A stretch of DNA of 64,000 nucleotides from contig JAIOZY010000001.1 of the NCBI GenBank assembly GCA_021740385.1, positions 62,001 to 126,000 of the forward strand. The letters run 5' to 3'. The position numbers and the translations under genes were made by a program. Each line of letters opens with the position of its first letter. The first letter of the stretch is position 1. The notes beneath the pieces were generated by a model. It had not been told where the DNA came from, did no database searches, and saw only the letters and a program-made list of their open reading frames with translations. This document shows positions 26,348 through 35,469 of this stretch, one piece after another. Source of the DNA: Prolixibacteraceae bacterium. GTDB lineage: Bacteria > Bacteroidota > Bacteroidia > Bacteroidales > Prolixibacteraceae.

Positions 26348-28667
26348 TACGGTTGACAATATAAAACATAAATTGTTTTTTCTGTTGATGTTTTTATCAC
26401 AGATAGCCTATTCTCAACATACCCTCTCGGGCAAAATAACCGATATCGAAACAGGCGAATCCCTGATTGGTGCAACCATATACAATCCCGGGGCAAAGCA
26501 GGGGACAAGCTCAAACGCATATGGTTTTTACAGCCTGAACCTGCCGGTTGGAAAGCAGAAAGTGGTTTTTAGCTTTGTTGGTTATGAGCCGCAGACCATT
26601 ATGGTTGATCTGAAAAACGATAGCACGCTAAACATTGGGTTAACCTCTAACAATGTCCTTTCGGAAGTAACGGTTACCGAATCGCGCGGGCAATATTTCC
26701 TGAGCGGTGTACAAATGGGTGAAAACAGGTTGACAGCCCGCGAAATTGAAAACCTGCCGGTGGTGTTGGGCGAAACCGATGTGTTGAAAGCCATCCAGTT
26801 GCTGCCGGGGGTGAATGCCGGGAACGACGGTACGGCCGGTATTTCGGTGCGCGGAGGCAGCCCCGACCAAACCCTTATCCTGCTCGACGAGGTGCCGGTG
26901 TACAACGTGAACCACCTGTTCGGCTATTTTTCGGTGTTTAACAACGATGCCATTAAGGAGGCCAGCCTGATCAAGGGCGCTATCCCGGCCCAGTACGGCG
27001 GTCGCCTGTCATCGGTGCTCGATATCAGGATGAAGGAAGGCAATCTGAAAGAACATACCGGCAAAGCATCGCTTAGTACCCTTTCGGGGAAATATACAAT
27101 CGAAGGGCCAATTATAAAGGGGAAAGCCTCTTACATGCTGTCGGGACGGGCTACCTGGCTCGACCTGCCTTTGCGGTTGTATTTTTACCTTACCGATAAC
27201 GACATGAAAGTGTACTACTCGTTTTGGGACCTGAACGGCAAGGCCAATTTCGAATTATCAAACAACGACAGGCTGTTTGTCAGTTTTTATGGCGGTAACG
27301 ATGAATTCTTTGTGGGGAATGAAGGCGATGATTACTTTGCCGGGAACAGTAATACAAAGTATCAGTTTAGCTGGGGCAACTACACGGCCTCCGCACGCTG
27401 GAACCATATTTTCAGTTCAAAGCTCTTTTCAAACCTCACGGCCTATTTTAGCAGGTACAATTACAGCCATTTGTATGAAATGAAAAGTACCAGTGACACA
27501 CTTATTATTGACACATACTCTTCGTTGGCCGATGCCAGCCTGAAATATGATTTTGATTACTACCCCGACAATGTCCATAAAATAAAATTTGGCACTAAAC
27601 TTTCGTACCTGTTCTTTCAACCCGAAAAAACCGATTTCGACACAGTAACAGCAGGGTTAAGTTCCCACTACCAGGCCCCGGTTGTTGATTTATACGTTAA
27701 TGACGAATTCCTTTTGGGTGAAAAATTGAGGGTGAGTGGCGGCCTTCGCTTGTCGTCACTGAAAAGGGGGGATGAGTTTGATTTTCATCTCATGCCACGT
27801 TTTTCGGCGTGTTATCCACTTTCACCTTCCCTTTCGCTTAAAGCCGGATATTCAATGATGGTTCAGCATCTGCACCAGCTTACCAATCCTTCGTTGAGCC
27901 TGCCTACCACCATGTGGGTGCTGTCGAATTCATCGCTCGAATCATCGTCCTCAAACCTTTCTTCATTTGGCTTGTATTACATGAATGATAAAGGGCTTGA
28001 ACTTTCGGGCGAGGCCTATTTCAATACCATGGACAAGGTGATTGATTACAAGCCCGGAAAAGAAAATTTCAAAATAAATGAAGAACAATGGGATGAAAGC
28101 GTGATGGTGGGCGAAGGTTTTTCGTACGGCATCGAACTGTTTGCAAAATACCGGTTTGGCAGTTATTACGGCCAGTTGAGCTACACGTATTCCCGATCGT
28201 ACCGAAAATTCGATGAGCTGGCCCACGTGGGCTACTACCCGTACATGTACGACCGTCCCCACAACATTTCGCTGCAAATAACCAGGGAGTTTGAAAATAG
28301 TGCCGATGCAAAATTCAACAAACGCTTAACCCTGAATTTTAATTATATGAGCGGCCATTTAATTTCGTTTTCAAATTACACCATCCCGGCAATCCTTCCA
28401 TCGGAATTTGAAGGCTACAAACACCATATAAGTGATTTTAATTATTACATTCCTCACCCCAACAATGTGAGGCTGCCGGCCGTGCACCACCTCGACCTTT
28501 CATTTCATCTGGAAAATAAAACGAAAGAAAAAAGTTCGTGGGTGTTCAGTATTTACAATATTTACAACCGGAAGAACATCAGTTTTTACTACGTTCAAAA
28601 TGATCAGATAAAGGGAGCTGCCCTTTTACCTATCATCCCGTCGGTTACCTGGAATTATAAGTTTTAG
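26340..28667 (+). CDS. TonB-dependent receptor, locus I
   Basis: 775 residues from ATG 26340, which follows the DUF4249 coding overlap and opens a proper signal peptide (FFLLMFLSQIAYSQ). Carboxypeptidase-regulatory domain at about residues 27-100 (LSGKITDIETGESLIGATIYNPG), plug at about 120-235 (ETDVLKAIQLLPGVNAGNDG, ISVRGGSPDQTLILLDEVPVYN), then a 22-strand-type barrel ending IIPSVTWNYKF. There is no SusD homologue nearby; DUF4249 occupies that place. Transports an unknown substrate across the outer membrane. Confidence 0.93.
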   Translation: MINTVDNIKHKLFFLLMFLSQIAYSQHTLSGKITDIETGESLIGATIYNPGAKQGTSSNAYGFYSLNLPVGKQKVVFSFVGYEPQTIMVDLKNDSTLNIGLTSNNVLSEVTVTESRGQYFLSGVQMGENRLTAREIENLPVVLGETDVLKAIQLLPGVNAGNDGTAGISVRGGSPDQTLILLDEVPVYNVNHLFGYFSVFNNDAIKEASLIKGAIPAQYGGRLSSVLDIRMKEGNLKEHTGKASLSTLSGKYTIEGPIIKGKASYMLSGRATWLDLPLRLYFYLTDNDMKVYYSFWDLNGKANFELSNNDRLFVSFYGGNDEFFVGNEGDDYFAGNSNTKYQFSWGNYTASARWNHIFSSKLFSNLTAYFSRYNYSHLYEMKSTSDTLIIDTYSSLADASLKYDFDYYPDNVHKIKFGTKLSYLFFQPEKTDFDTVTAGLSSHYQAPVVDLYVNDEFLLGEKLRVSGGLRLSSLKRGDEFDFHLMPRFSACYPLSPSLSLKAGYSMMVQHLHQLTNPSLSLPTTMWVLSNSSLESSSSNLSSFGLYYMNDKGLELSGEAYFNTMDKVIDYKPGKENFKINEEQWDESVMVGEGFSYGIELFAKYRFGSYYGQLSYTYSRSYRKFDELAHVGYYPYMYDRPHNISLQITREFENSADAKFNKRLTLNFNYMSGHLISFSNYTIPAILPSEFEGYKHHISDFNYYIPHPNNVRLPAVHHLDLSFHLENKTKEKSSWVFSIYNIYNRKNISFYYVQNDQIKGAALLPIIPSVTWNYKF

Positions 28668-28748
28668 ATCTGGTTGCCAGATACTTGCTGCTTGCTGCTC
28701 GATACTTTGTATCTTCTAAATACTTTGTATCTTCTCAATCTCAACCTT

Positions 28749-28788
28749 AACCTCAACCTCAACCTCAACCTCAACCTCAACCTCAACC
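28749..28788. repeat. AACCTC hexamer array 3
   Basis: Six AACCTC units plus AACC in the 170-base convergent gap between the locus I receptor (+) and nspC (-). It is preceded by a duplicated TACTTTGTATCTTCT (28705-28736 region). Confidence 0.95.
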
Positions 28789-28837
28789 ATAGCCTTGTAT
28801 TCTCTGATCCTAATTTAGGAATTTGGGTTTTAGAATT

Positions 28838-29980
28838 TCAAGATAGCTTGTTCTTAAAATCTTCGTACCCGAATTCACGCAGCAGCCTGAAACCGTTTTT
28901 ATCGTTCCATGTTCCGATGGAGGGGTGGTTCACCCCGTTAAAGAAAGTGGTTTTTACCATGGTGTAGTGGATCATGTCCTCGAATACAATACAGTCGCCG
29001 GGTTTCAGTTCCCTGTCGAACGACCATGAGCCAACGTAATCGCCCGAGAGGCATGAATTTCCGCCCATGCGGTAGGTGGGTTTGTCTTTTACCGGTTCAA
29101 AATAACTGCCAACAATGCGGGGTTTGTAAGGCATTTCGAGGCAGTCGGGCATGTGGGCTGCAAACGAAAGATTGAGCATGGCCGTTTTGATGCCCTTGTT
29201 TTCCACCACATCGATAACAGTTGAAACCAGGTAGCCGGTTTCCCAGGCAAAGGCGCTGCCGGGTTCAAGAATCACTTCGAGGCCGGTACGTTGCCTGAAA
29301 TTCTTCAGCAGCGCGATCAGGTGCTCCACATCGTAATCTTTGTGGGTCATTAGGTGGCCGCCCCCCATGTTTACCCACTTTATTTGCTTGAAGTATTTTC
29401 CGAATTTGTTTTCAAACGCTTTCAACGTTTTTGCCAGGTCGTACGATTTTGATTCGCACAGCGTATGAAAATGGAGCCCTTCAATTTCACCGGGAAGTTC
29501 GCTTGGCAGTTGTGAGGCAATTACACCCAGCCGCGAACCCGGGGCACAAGGGTTGTATAATTCAGTTTCAACTTCGGAATACTCGGGGTTCACCCGTAAT
29601 CCCAGCGACAATTTTTTTCCTGATTTTTTTACTACCGGTAAAAAATGTTCAAACTGTGAAATGGAATTGAACGTGATATGGCTCGAACAATTAATAATTT
29701 CCGGGAAATCGGTATCGGTATAAACGGGGGCGTAGGTGTGTGCCGGGTTGCCGAATTCTTCAAAGGCCAGACGGGCTTCGTTGAGGGAACTGGCTGTGGT
29801 TGAATGGATGTATTTTTTTATGATCGGGAAAACGCCCCACATGGCAAAACCCTTGAATGCCAGTATGATTTCTGCCCCCGACTTCTGTTTCACCGAATGG
29901 ATGAGCCCGAGGTTTTTTTCCAGCAGGCGTTCATCGAGCACATAACATGGCGATGGTACCCTGTTAAAATCGATGGCCAT
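28838..29980 (-). CDS. nspC: Carboxynorspermidine/carboxyspermidine decarboxylase
   Basis: 380 residues from ATG 29980 (MAIDFNRVPSPCYVLDE). The frame runs 20 codons further upstream without family similarity. PLP-dependent fold III decarboxylase: PLP lysine K43 in ILAFKGFAMW, SSLNEARLA, HFHTLCES, WVNMGGGHLMT, ILEPGSAFAW and the C-terminal GNSCLSGDYVG/FEDMIHYT. Makes spermidine or norspermidine from the carboxylated precursor. Two bases after dapA, so co-transcribed. The carboxyspermidine dehydrogenase partner is not in this window. Confidence 0.93.
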   Translation of the reverse strand: MAIDFNRVPSPCYVLDERLLEKNLGLIHSVKQKSGAEIILAFKGFAMWGVFPIIKKYIHSTTASSLNEARLAFEEFGNPAHTYAPVYTDTDFPEIINCSSHITFNSISQFEHFLPVVKKSGKKLSLGLRVNPEYSEVETELYNPCAPGSRLGVIASQLPSELPGEIEGLHFHTLCESKSYDLAKTLKAFENKFGKYFKQIKWVNMGGGHLMTHKDYDVEHLIALLKNFRQRTGLEVILEPGSAFAWETGYLVSTVIDVVENKGIKTAMLNLSFAAHMPDCLEMPYKPRIVGSYFEPVKDKPTYRMGGNSCLSGDYVGSWSFDRELKPGDCIVFEDMIHYTMVKTTFFNGVNHPSIGTWNDKNGFRLLREFGYEDFKNKLS

Positions 29981-29982
29981 TA

Positions 29983-30861
29983 TTAGAAATTTTTCAATGC
30001 CTCGGCAAGCCTTTTGTACGTTCTTTCGCTGGCCGGGCACAAAGGCAGGCGCAGTTCGTTTTCAATCATGCCTTTTTGGTGTAACAGGGCTTTTACCCCG
30101 GCCGGGTTCCCGTCAACAAAAAGCAGTTTGATCAGCCGTGCATACGAATCCTGCATTGTGATGGCATCGGGTTCGTTGTTGCGGCATTTTTCGGTGAGTT
30201 TTACCGTTTCGGCCGGTAGTGCATTGGCCAGTACGGAAATTACGCCATCGCCGCCTATGCTGTTAATGCCATGTATCATGGCATCGTCGCCCGATACTAC
30301 GCCGAAACCTTTAGGTGAACGGTCGATGATCTTTTTAATCTGGTCGATTTTCCCCGAAGCCTCTTTAACACCCATGAACTTTGATGACGACCGTGCAAGG
30401 CGAAGGGTTGTATCAGCAGTCATGTTCACGCCACAGCGCGATGGCACGTTGTACAAAATTATTGGTACGGGGCACACTTCGGCAATGGCCATAAAGTGGC
30501 GGTACAGTCCTTCCTGTGTGGGTTTGTTGTAGTATGGTACTACCGAAAGAATGGCATCGACGCCTTTAAAATCGGCCGATTTGATGTGGCTGATCACTTC
30601 GGCGGTGTTGTTACCACCAAAGCCAACCATGAGTGGCAGCCGCCCTTTGTTTACATCTTTTACAAAGTTATATACCGAATGCCTCTCCTGTTCCGACATG
30701 GTTACCGCTTCGGCTGTTGTGCCGAGCGTTACTAAAAACTGTATTCCGCTTGCTATTTGAAATTCGAGCAGGTTGCCCAGTGCTTCAAAATCAATCGATT
30801 GATCGGGGCTTTTAAACGGGGTAATTACTGCCGGCCCTGTGCCTTTAAAAATATTTTCCAT
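29983..30861 (-). CDS. dapA: 4-hydroxy-tetrahydrodipicolinate synthase (DapA)
   Basis: 292 residues, the normal length. Condenses pyruvate with aspartate semialdehyde in lysine/DAP synthesis. Schiff-base K166 (GVKEASG), Y137 (LYNVPSR), T48-T49 (LGTTAE) and Y110 (VVPYYNKPTQEG) are present. It is the middle gene of a DUF6913-dapA-nspC transcript. Polyamine and DAP pathways both draw on aspartate semialdehyde, which makes the pairing with nspC sensible. Confidence 0.96.
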   Translation of the reverse strand: MENIFKGTGPAVITPFKSPDQSIDFEALGNLLEFQIASGIQFLVTLGTTAEAVTMSEQERHSVYNFVKDVNKGRLPLMVGFGGNNTAEVISHIKSADFKGVDAILSVVPYYNKPTQEGLYRHFMAIAEVCPVPIILYNVPSRCGVNMTADTTLRLARSSSKFMGVKEASGKIDQIKKIIDRSPKGFGVVSGDDAMIHGINSIGGDGVISVLANALPAETVKLTEKCRNNEPDAITMQDSYARLIKLLFVDGNPAGVKALLHQKGMIENELRLPLCPASERTYKRLAEALKNF

Positions 30862-30867
30862 AATACG

Positions 30868-31347
30868 TTATTCATTTAATTTAGTAAGAACATAAAAAAG
30901 TTCGGCGGCAATGAGGTGTTTTTTTTCTTTTTCGAGCGGTATGACCAGGTCGAAAATATTTCCTGCCTGGATGTACGAAACTTTAAATTTTGCCTTCGAC
31001 TTTGCACAAATATAATTCATTGCACGGTTCGTTCCGTCGGTTAAGTTAATCAAAATGTCGAACTTTTTTTCGGTAAAAGGTTTGCTTATGCGTTTGGGCG
31101 GACGTTTTAGCAGGTTAAGGTCTGAAGAAAAAACCGTGTTGCTGTTATCGTTTTGCGGCCTTTTTCCTTCCTTGCATGAAAGTGTGTCAATTGTAATGGG
31201 AATGCCCAGCTTTTCAGAAAGGTCGAACGGAAGCCCTTCATCGCCGTCAAAAACAATTCCGGCCGATTGTATGGAATTTAAAGAAGGGAAGCAAAGGTTC
31301 CTTTTAGCCGTTCTGTAGTTGTGATTAAGTATTTTGACATTATCCAT
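30868..31347 (-). CDS. DUF6913-family protein
   Basis: A 159-residue cytoplasmic protein conserved in Bacteroidota and often placed beside dapA. Visible parts: SAGIVFDGDEG near residue 28, FDILINLTDGTNRAMNYICAKSKAKFKVSY around 100-130 and a helical C-terminus (HLIAAELFYVLTKL). No enzyme motif is recognised. First gene of the dapA operon, 6 bases before dapA, with a good promoter at 31398-31368. Confidence 0.72.
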   Translation of the reverse strand: MDNVKILNHNYRTAKRNLCFPSLNSIQSAGIVFDGDEGLPFDLSEKLGIPITIDTLSCKEGKRPQNDNSNTVFSSDLNLLKRPPKRISKPFTEKKFDILINLTDGTNRAMNYICAKSKAKFKVSYIQAGNIFDLVIPLEKEKKHLIAAELFYVLTKLNE

Positions 31348-31367
31348 ACAATACTGTTTTGCCTGAA

Positions 31368-31398
31368 CAAAAATACAAAATGTAATGGCCCTTTTAAA
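31368..31398 (-). promoter_or_regulatory. Promoter of the DUF6913-dapA-nspC operon
   Basis: On the minus strand, TTTA (31398-31395), 19 bases, then TATTTTTG (31375-31368), a full match to TAnnTTTG. The expected RNA start leaves only about 15 bases before the ATG at 31347. Confidence 0.65.
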
Positions 31399-31430
31399 AA
31401 AAGCCGGGATATAAAGTAGATTGGAGGCAT

Positions 31431-31461
31431 AAAAAAAAGGATGTCCTCAACCCGGACACCC
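31431..31461 (-). terminator. Rho-independent terminator after the ferredoxin gene
   Basis: On the minus strand GGGTGTCC-GGGTTGA-GGACATCC (8-bp stem, one G-U) followed by eight T. It ends about 35 bases after the ferredoxin stop and isolates it from the dapA operon promoter. Confidence 0.88.
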
Positions 31462-31496
31462 TTATCCGAAAATAGGGTGATATACTTTAAAAAGTA

Positions 31497-31676
<180 letters not shown>

Positions 31677-31796
31677 TTAAATTGTTTTATTGATAATTTT
31701 GAAAACAAAAGTAACAGATTATTTCAAAAATAAAAGATATAATTTGTCAGTTTAAATGATGAAATATTAACTTTTAACAAAAAAATGATTAAACAG

Positions 31797-31828
31797 TGGG
31801 CGATTATTCGGAAATAATTATAATTTTG
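31797..31828 (+). promoter_or_regulatory. Likely zupT promoter
   Basis: TAATTTTG at 31821-31828 matches TAnnTTTG. The -33 element is weak (TGGG at 31797-31800, spacing 20). The ATG follows 25 bases downstream. No zinc-box palindrome is obvious. Confidence 0.5.
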
Positions 31829-31853
31829 AATCATTCTAAATAAAGAAAGTGTT

Positions 31854-32675
31854 ATGCATGAAAATTTTGTTCTCGCGTTAGTGCTGACGTTAGTAGCGGG
31901 CTTGTCAACAGGGATTGGCAGCGCACTGGCTTTTTTTACAAAGCGTACCAATACAAAGGTATTGAGTTATGTTTTGGGGTTTTCGGCCGGGGTAATGATT
32001 TATGTCTCTTTTGTTGAAATTTTTCCATCGGCAATGGATGAATTTTCTGCAAAGCTGGGAGATAAACAGGCCATTTTGTATACCATTCTGTCTTTTTTTG
32101 GCGGGATGTTGATAATTGGCCTGATCGATAAATTTATTCCCTCGTTTGAAAACCCGCACGAGATGCACAAAATTGAGGAACTGGAAAGCGTTTCGCTCGA
32201 GAAAAAATACAAAAAGCTTTACCGCATGGGCATTTTAACAGCGCTTGCCCTGGCCATTCATAATTTTCCCGAAGGCATTGCCACGTTTATGTCGGCATTG
32301 GAAGACCCTGAGGTTGGTATTGCCATTGCCGTGGCCATTGCCATTCATAATATACCGGAGGGGATTGCTGTATCGGTGCCCATTTATTTTGCTACAGGCA
32401 GCAGGCGCAAGGCTTTCTTCCTTTCATTTTCATCGGGACTGGCCGAACCCGTTGGCGGGCTTTTGGCCTACCTGTTACTTACACCCTTTTTAACAAATGA
32501 AAACTCAGGCATAGCCGTTGGTATTATTTTGGCGGCAGTGGCAGGTATTATGGTATTTATTTCGCTCGACGAACTGTTGCCCTCGGCCGAAGAGTACGGC
32601 GAACACCACCTGTCGATTTATGGTGTGGTTACCGGTATGATGGTTATGGCCTTCAGCCTGCTGATATTGGCTTAG
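31854..32675 (+). CDS. zupT: ZIP-family zinc transporter (ZupT)
   Basis: 273 residues, eight TM helices in ZIP order. Metal-site motifs on TM4 and TM5, HNFPEGIATF and HNIPEGIAVSVPIY, match ZupT closely. The loop between TM3 and TM4 carries a His-containing stretch (ENPHEMHKIEELE). Imports zinc and other divalent metals through the inner membrane. Single gene with a recognisable promoter; MITE and leader sequences follow it. Confidence 0.95.
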   Translation: MHENFVLALVLTLVAGLSTGIGSALAFFTKRTNTKVLSYVLGFSAGVMIYVSFVEIFPSAMDEFSAKLGDKQAILYTILSFFGGMLIIGLIDKFIPSFENPHEMHKIEELESVSLEKKYKKLYRMGILTALALAIHNFPEGIATFMSALEDPEVGIAIAVAIAIHNIPEGIAVSVPIYFATGSRRKAFFLSFSSGLAEPVGGLLAYLLLTPFLTNENSGIAVGIILAAVAGIMVFISLDELLPSAEEYGEHHLSIYGVVTGMMVMAFSLLILA

Positions 32676-33402
32676 GATTTTGGAATACGGTTTACTCGGA
32701 TTTTCAAGGAAGAATTAAAGTCCACAGATGCACACAGATACACACAGATGAATTTTTTGTTACCCCCCGCTGCCGCACGATTGTATCGTGTGGTTTTGCC
32801 GCAGGCTAAGCTTTATTATAAACAATTCGTAAGCTAAAACTTTATCTTTTTGTTGTTTAACCAACAAACCACGCGTGAGGACACGCGCGGCAGCGGGGGA
32901 TAATCACCATATTATTAAGCTAATACATTGTTTTTTTGACCACAAATTGAAAAAAAATCAATTTTGATGGTAACCTTTTTGCCTTTTTGGGAATAAAGAG
33001 GTAGAAACGCCGTTTTTCGAATTTCCGTCTCAATTATTCAAAATATAATTTACTGCATTTTAAAAAGAAAACACTGATAAAGTTTGGTGGTATTCTTTTT
33101 TTTTTTTTAGGTTTGTGGTATTAACCCATAAAATTAAATGCGCGTGGAATTAAAAAACACTAGTATGCCCTTTTTACCCGTGATGTTTTGTGAAGTTGGA
33201 TTTTGAGTGAAAGAATATCACTAACCCCGTCCTGAAATTTCGGGATTAACCCGGAGGTTAGAAGAGGATATTTTTTTAAAAACCGGCCATGGTAGCTCCA
33301 ACAAAAAGGAGAAAAAGCTGTATGGCCTGTCTGCCGACAGGCAGGCCGGAATGGAAAAACCAACAAAAGATTGAATAACCAAAAAATAACCAATAATGAA
33401 AC
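32676..33402. other. Long intergenic region after zupT, no gene
   Basis: It contains CACACAGAT-type short direct repeats (32715-32750), a full MITE copy (32764-32899) and a T15 homopolymer near 33100. It also holds the segment CCCGTGATGTTTTGTGAAGTTGGATT (33176-33201), which recurs at 40259, and a palindrome GGCCTGTCTGCCGACAGGCAGGCC near 33322. No open frame there has a credible start or composition. Confidence 0.7.
32764..32899. mobile_element. MITE-like element, full copy 1 (136 bp)
   Basis: Terminal inverted repeats CCCCCGCTGCCGC / GCGGCAGCGGGGG, each followed inward by its own small palindrome (CACGATTGTATCGTG on the left, CGCGTGTCCTCACGCG on the right, read inward) and GTGGTTT. The middle is A+T-rich (GCAGGCTAAGCTTTATTATAAAC) without a coding frame. 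A near-identical copy lies at 45847-45987 and a left-end fragment at 40192-40230. No transposase is in the window. Target duplications are not clear. Confidence 0.85.
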
Positions 33403-33465
33403 CAATATCAAATATCCAACATCGAGCATCCAATATCGAGCATCCAATATCCAATATCGAATAAC
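33403..33465. repeat. Heptamer array before locus II
   Basis: Nine 7-base units in register, mostly CAATATC with CAACATC, GAGCATC and GAATAAC variants. It is followed by the sequence AATATGAACCCTTAAAACCCAA, shared with the locus III leader. Confidence 0.9.
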
Positions 33466-33469
33466 CAAC

Positions 33470-33705
33470 AATCCCAAATATGAACCCTTAAAACCCAATA
33501 TGCCTATGAGATGATAACCCGGGTGTTATCGTGCAGCCTTTAGCAGCGGAACTTGCATAAGCCGAAGAAATTTAAAAACATGAGCTATGCATAATAGAAA
33601 GGCAGCACGGCCCGGAAAACCAAACGCATGCTGCCTTAAACAAATTAATTTAAAAATTAACTCGGATAGAGAGGTGCTATCTCTCTGTTCGCAAAATTAA
33701 ACATT
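33470..33705 (+). promoter_or_regulatory. Leader of envelope locus II
   Basis: It starts with AATATGAACCCTTAAA (shared with 40591), then has hairpin GGCAGCA...TGCTGCC (33601-33635, seven pairs) and a second stem AGAGAGGTGCTATCTCTCT near 33669-33687. The ATG is at 33706. The upstream heptamer array and CCCGTGATG block are also shared with locus III, so the two leaders are paralogous. Confidence 0.62.
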
Positions 33706-35405
33706 ATGAAGAATATTCAATTAGTGATTTTGTCATTATTATTCTTTTTTATCTATTCTTGTGATAAGGATTTAACTAATGACCAAATTCAAAGTTTGGA
33801 AAGCCTTGAAAGTAATTTTGATATAAATTCTCAATTTGAAGCAATAGAGCTTTTTGCTGTTGCTATTTCAAAATCGATGCAAAGTGAAGAATTCAGATCT
33901 TTGATACGATATGAAACAAATAAACGGTTTGATTATGACTATGATGTGCTGTATCGTTTTATAAGGGATAAAAAGATAAATGTGCCAGATGTGGGAGATA
34001 TTGATATTGAGTCTTTTATCAGGAGTAATTTAGAAGATGGGGATTTTAACTCCAGATTTCCAACTCCTGAATCAATTTTTAAATGTATAAATATTTTAAA
34101 TGTATAAATACAATTCCAGATTTAAACATTTGTGTTCCATTTGTATATGCAGATTGGAATCCGAAGGATGTATCTCCTCACGTGGTAGTTTTAAATCAAA
34201 TTTTCATAAAGCAAAATGGAAAAGCAAAATGTTTTGATAATAATGGGGGAAAATATTTTTTGTATAAAAAGGACGGTTACCCCGATATGCCGGTTGTTAC
34301 AGTAGGTTTTTCAGAAAGGGTGGATAATGAAGGAAGAATTCTTGTTGATTACGATGGTTTTGTTATAGATGAATCGGAAAGGAAACTCACTGCTGATGAT
34401 GCCTACCTTGAAGCATCAATGAATCTAAAATCAGGTAAAATTGATTTTCCTAAATCAATTGTTGAAATTGTTGATGCATCTTATTTTGACTCACTTAGGG
34501 TAGAAGAAGAAAGTTTAAATAAAATGGATAAAGAAAATATACAATTAAAATCCAGTAGTAGCGAGGAAAATTTTATTAGTGTTAATGAAAATAACCTGGA
34601 GAATTCCGTATCTGTCAATGGACTAACTGCACCCACGATTGAGAAAGTTGTTCCATCACAGGAACGTAATAAGGCATTCATTCAGTGGACAAATGTTGAT
34701 GGGGAAACAAACTATGAAATTCAATGTAGAAAAGGTCAATCAGGCACATGGGGTAGTACTAAAACAACTGGCAAGGATATGGTAAGCTTTGTTAGTCATT
34801 GGTTGGAAAATGGCCAACTTTATTATTTTAGGGTAAGAGCCAAGAATATAAATACAGGCGCAATTTCTGATTGGACCGAATGTGATGATTTTTATCAATC
34901 ATGCTGGAGGAAAGGAAATGCAACGGAGGTAGTCTCAAAAGTTATTTTGGATGAAGATTGTGCTTTCGATGTAGCCTTTTTAGAAAGTCATGTCGAATTG
35001 CAAGCAATAGTACTCTTTTACGATTTTGAATATGAACAGGTTGAATATCCAAAAGTTGATCTTGGTCGTTATGCAAAAACCGAATATCTTGATGGCTCTG
35101 TTGAAGCGAATATGTGGAGGTATTTATTTACTTGGAACATGGCATCTATGCATGCTCAGAACTATTATTTTCAACTATGGGAAGTAGATGACATGCTTTT
35201 TGATATGGAAGTTACTATTGGAATGACATTTAAAGGTAATGAAAAAACTTCAGGAATTTCAGTTCCTTTCTCTGTTAAATTTAAAATGAAAGATTGGGAT
35301 GATAAAATTGGTTTCCTTGATGTATATAGTCATATGAGAACTTATAATGGTTATTCTTTACAACCTATGATGGGTAATGCATTTGTATACATTCAAAATA
35401 ATTAA
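33706..35405 (+). pseudogene. Large lipoprotein gene split by a 17-bp tandem duplication, locus II
   Basis: Two overlapping frames, 33706-34107 (lipobox FIYSC, 133 residues) and 34083-35405 (440 residues), are one gene. A 17-base unit TTTTAAATGTATAAATA is duplicated in tandem at 34077-34110. Removing one copy joins ...ESIFKCIN to TIPDLNICVPFVYADWN. The restored protein of about 560 residues has an N-terminal region with VLYRFIRDKKI, a middle domain and a fibronectin-III-like module (APTIEKVVPSQERNKAFIQWTNVDGETNYEIQCRK...YYFRVRAKN). The A+T-rich composition resembles the first genes of loci I and III. Reversible slippage is possible. Confidence 0.85.
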
Positions 35406-35412
35406 ATATTTA

Positions 35413-35446
35413 TGCACCTCAAATATTGTTTTGAGGTGCATTTTTT
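35413..35446 (+). terminator. Rho-independent terminator after the locus II lipoprotein
   Basis: TGCACCTCAAA pairs with TTTTGAGGTGCA around a TATTG-type loop, then six T (35441-35446). As in locus I, a terminator separates the first lipoprotein gene from the receptor part of the locus. Confidence 0.9.
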
Positions 35447-35469
35447 AAATTTCTTTAAAAATTAAAAGT

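Noticed and set aside
33160-33498. Minus-strand frame of 112 codons before locus II
   Set aside because: It runs through heptamer repeats (YWILDARYWMLDVGY pattern) and a palindrome; it is repeat translation, not a gene.
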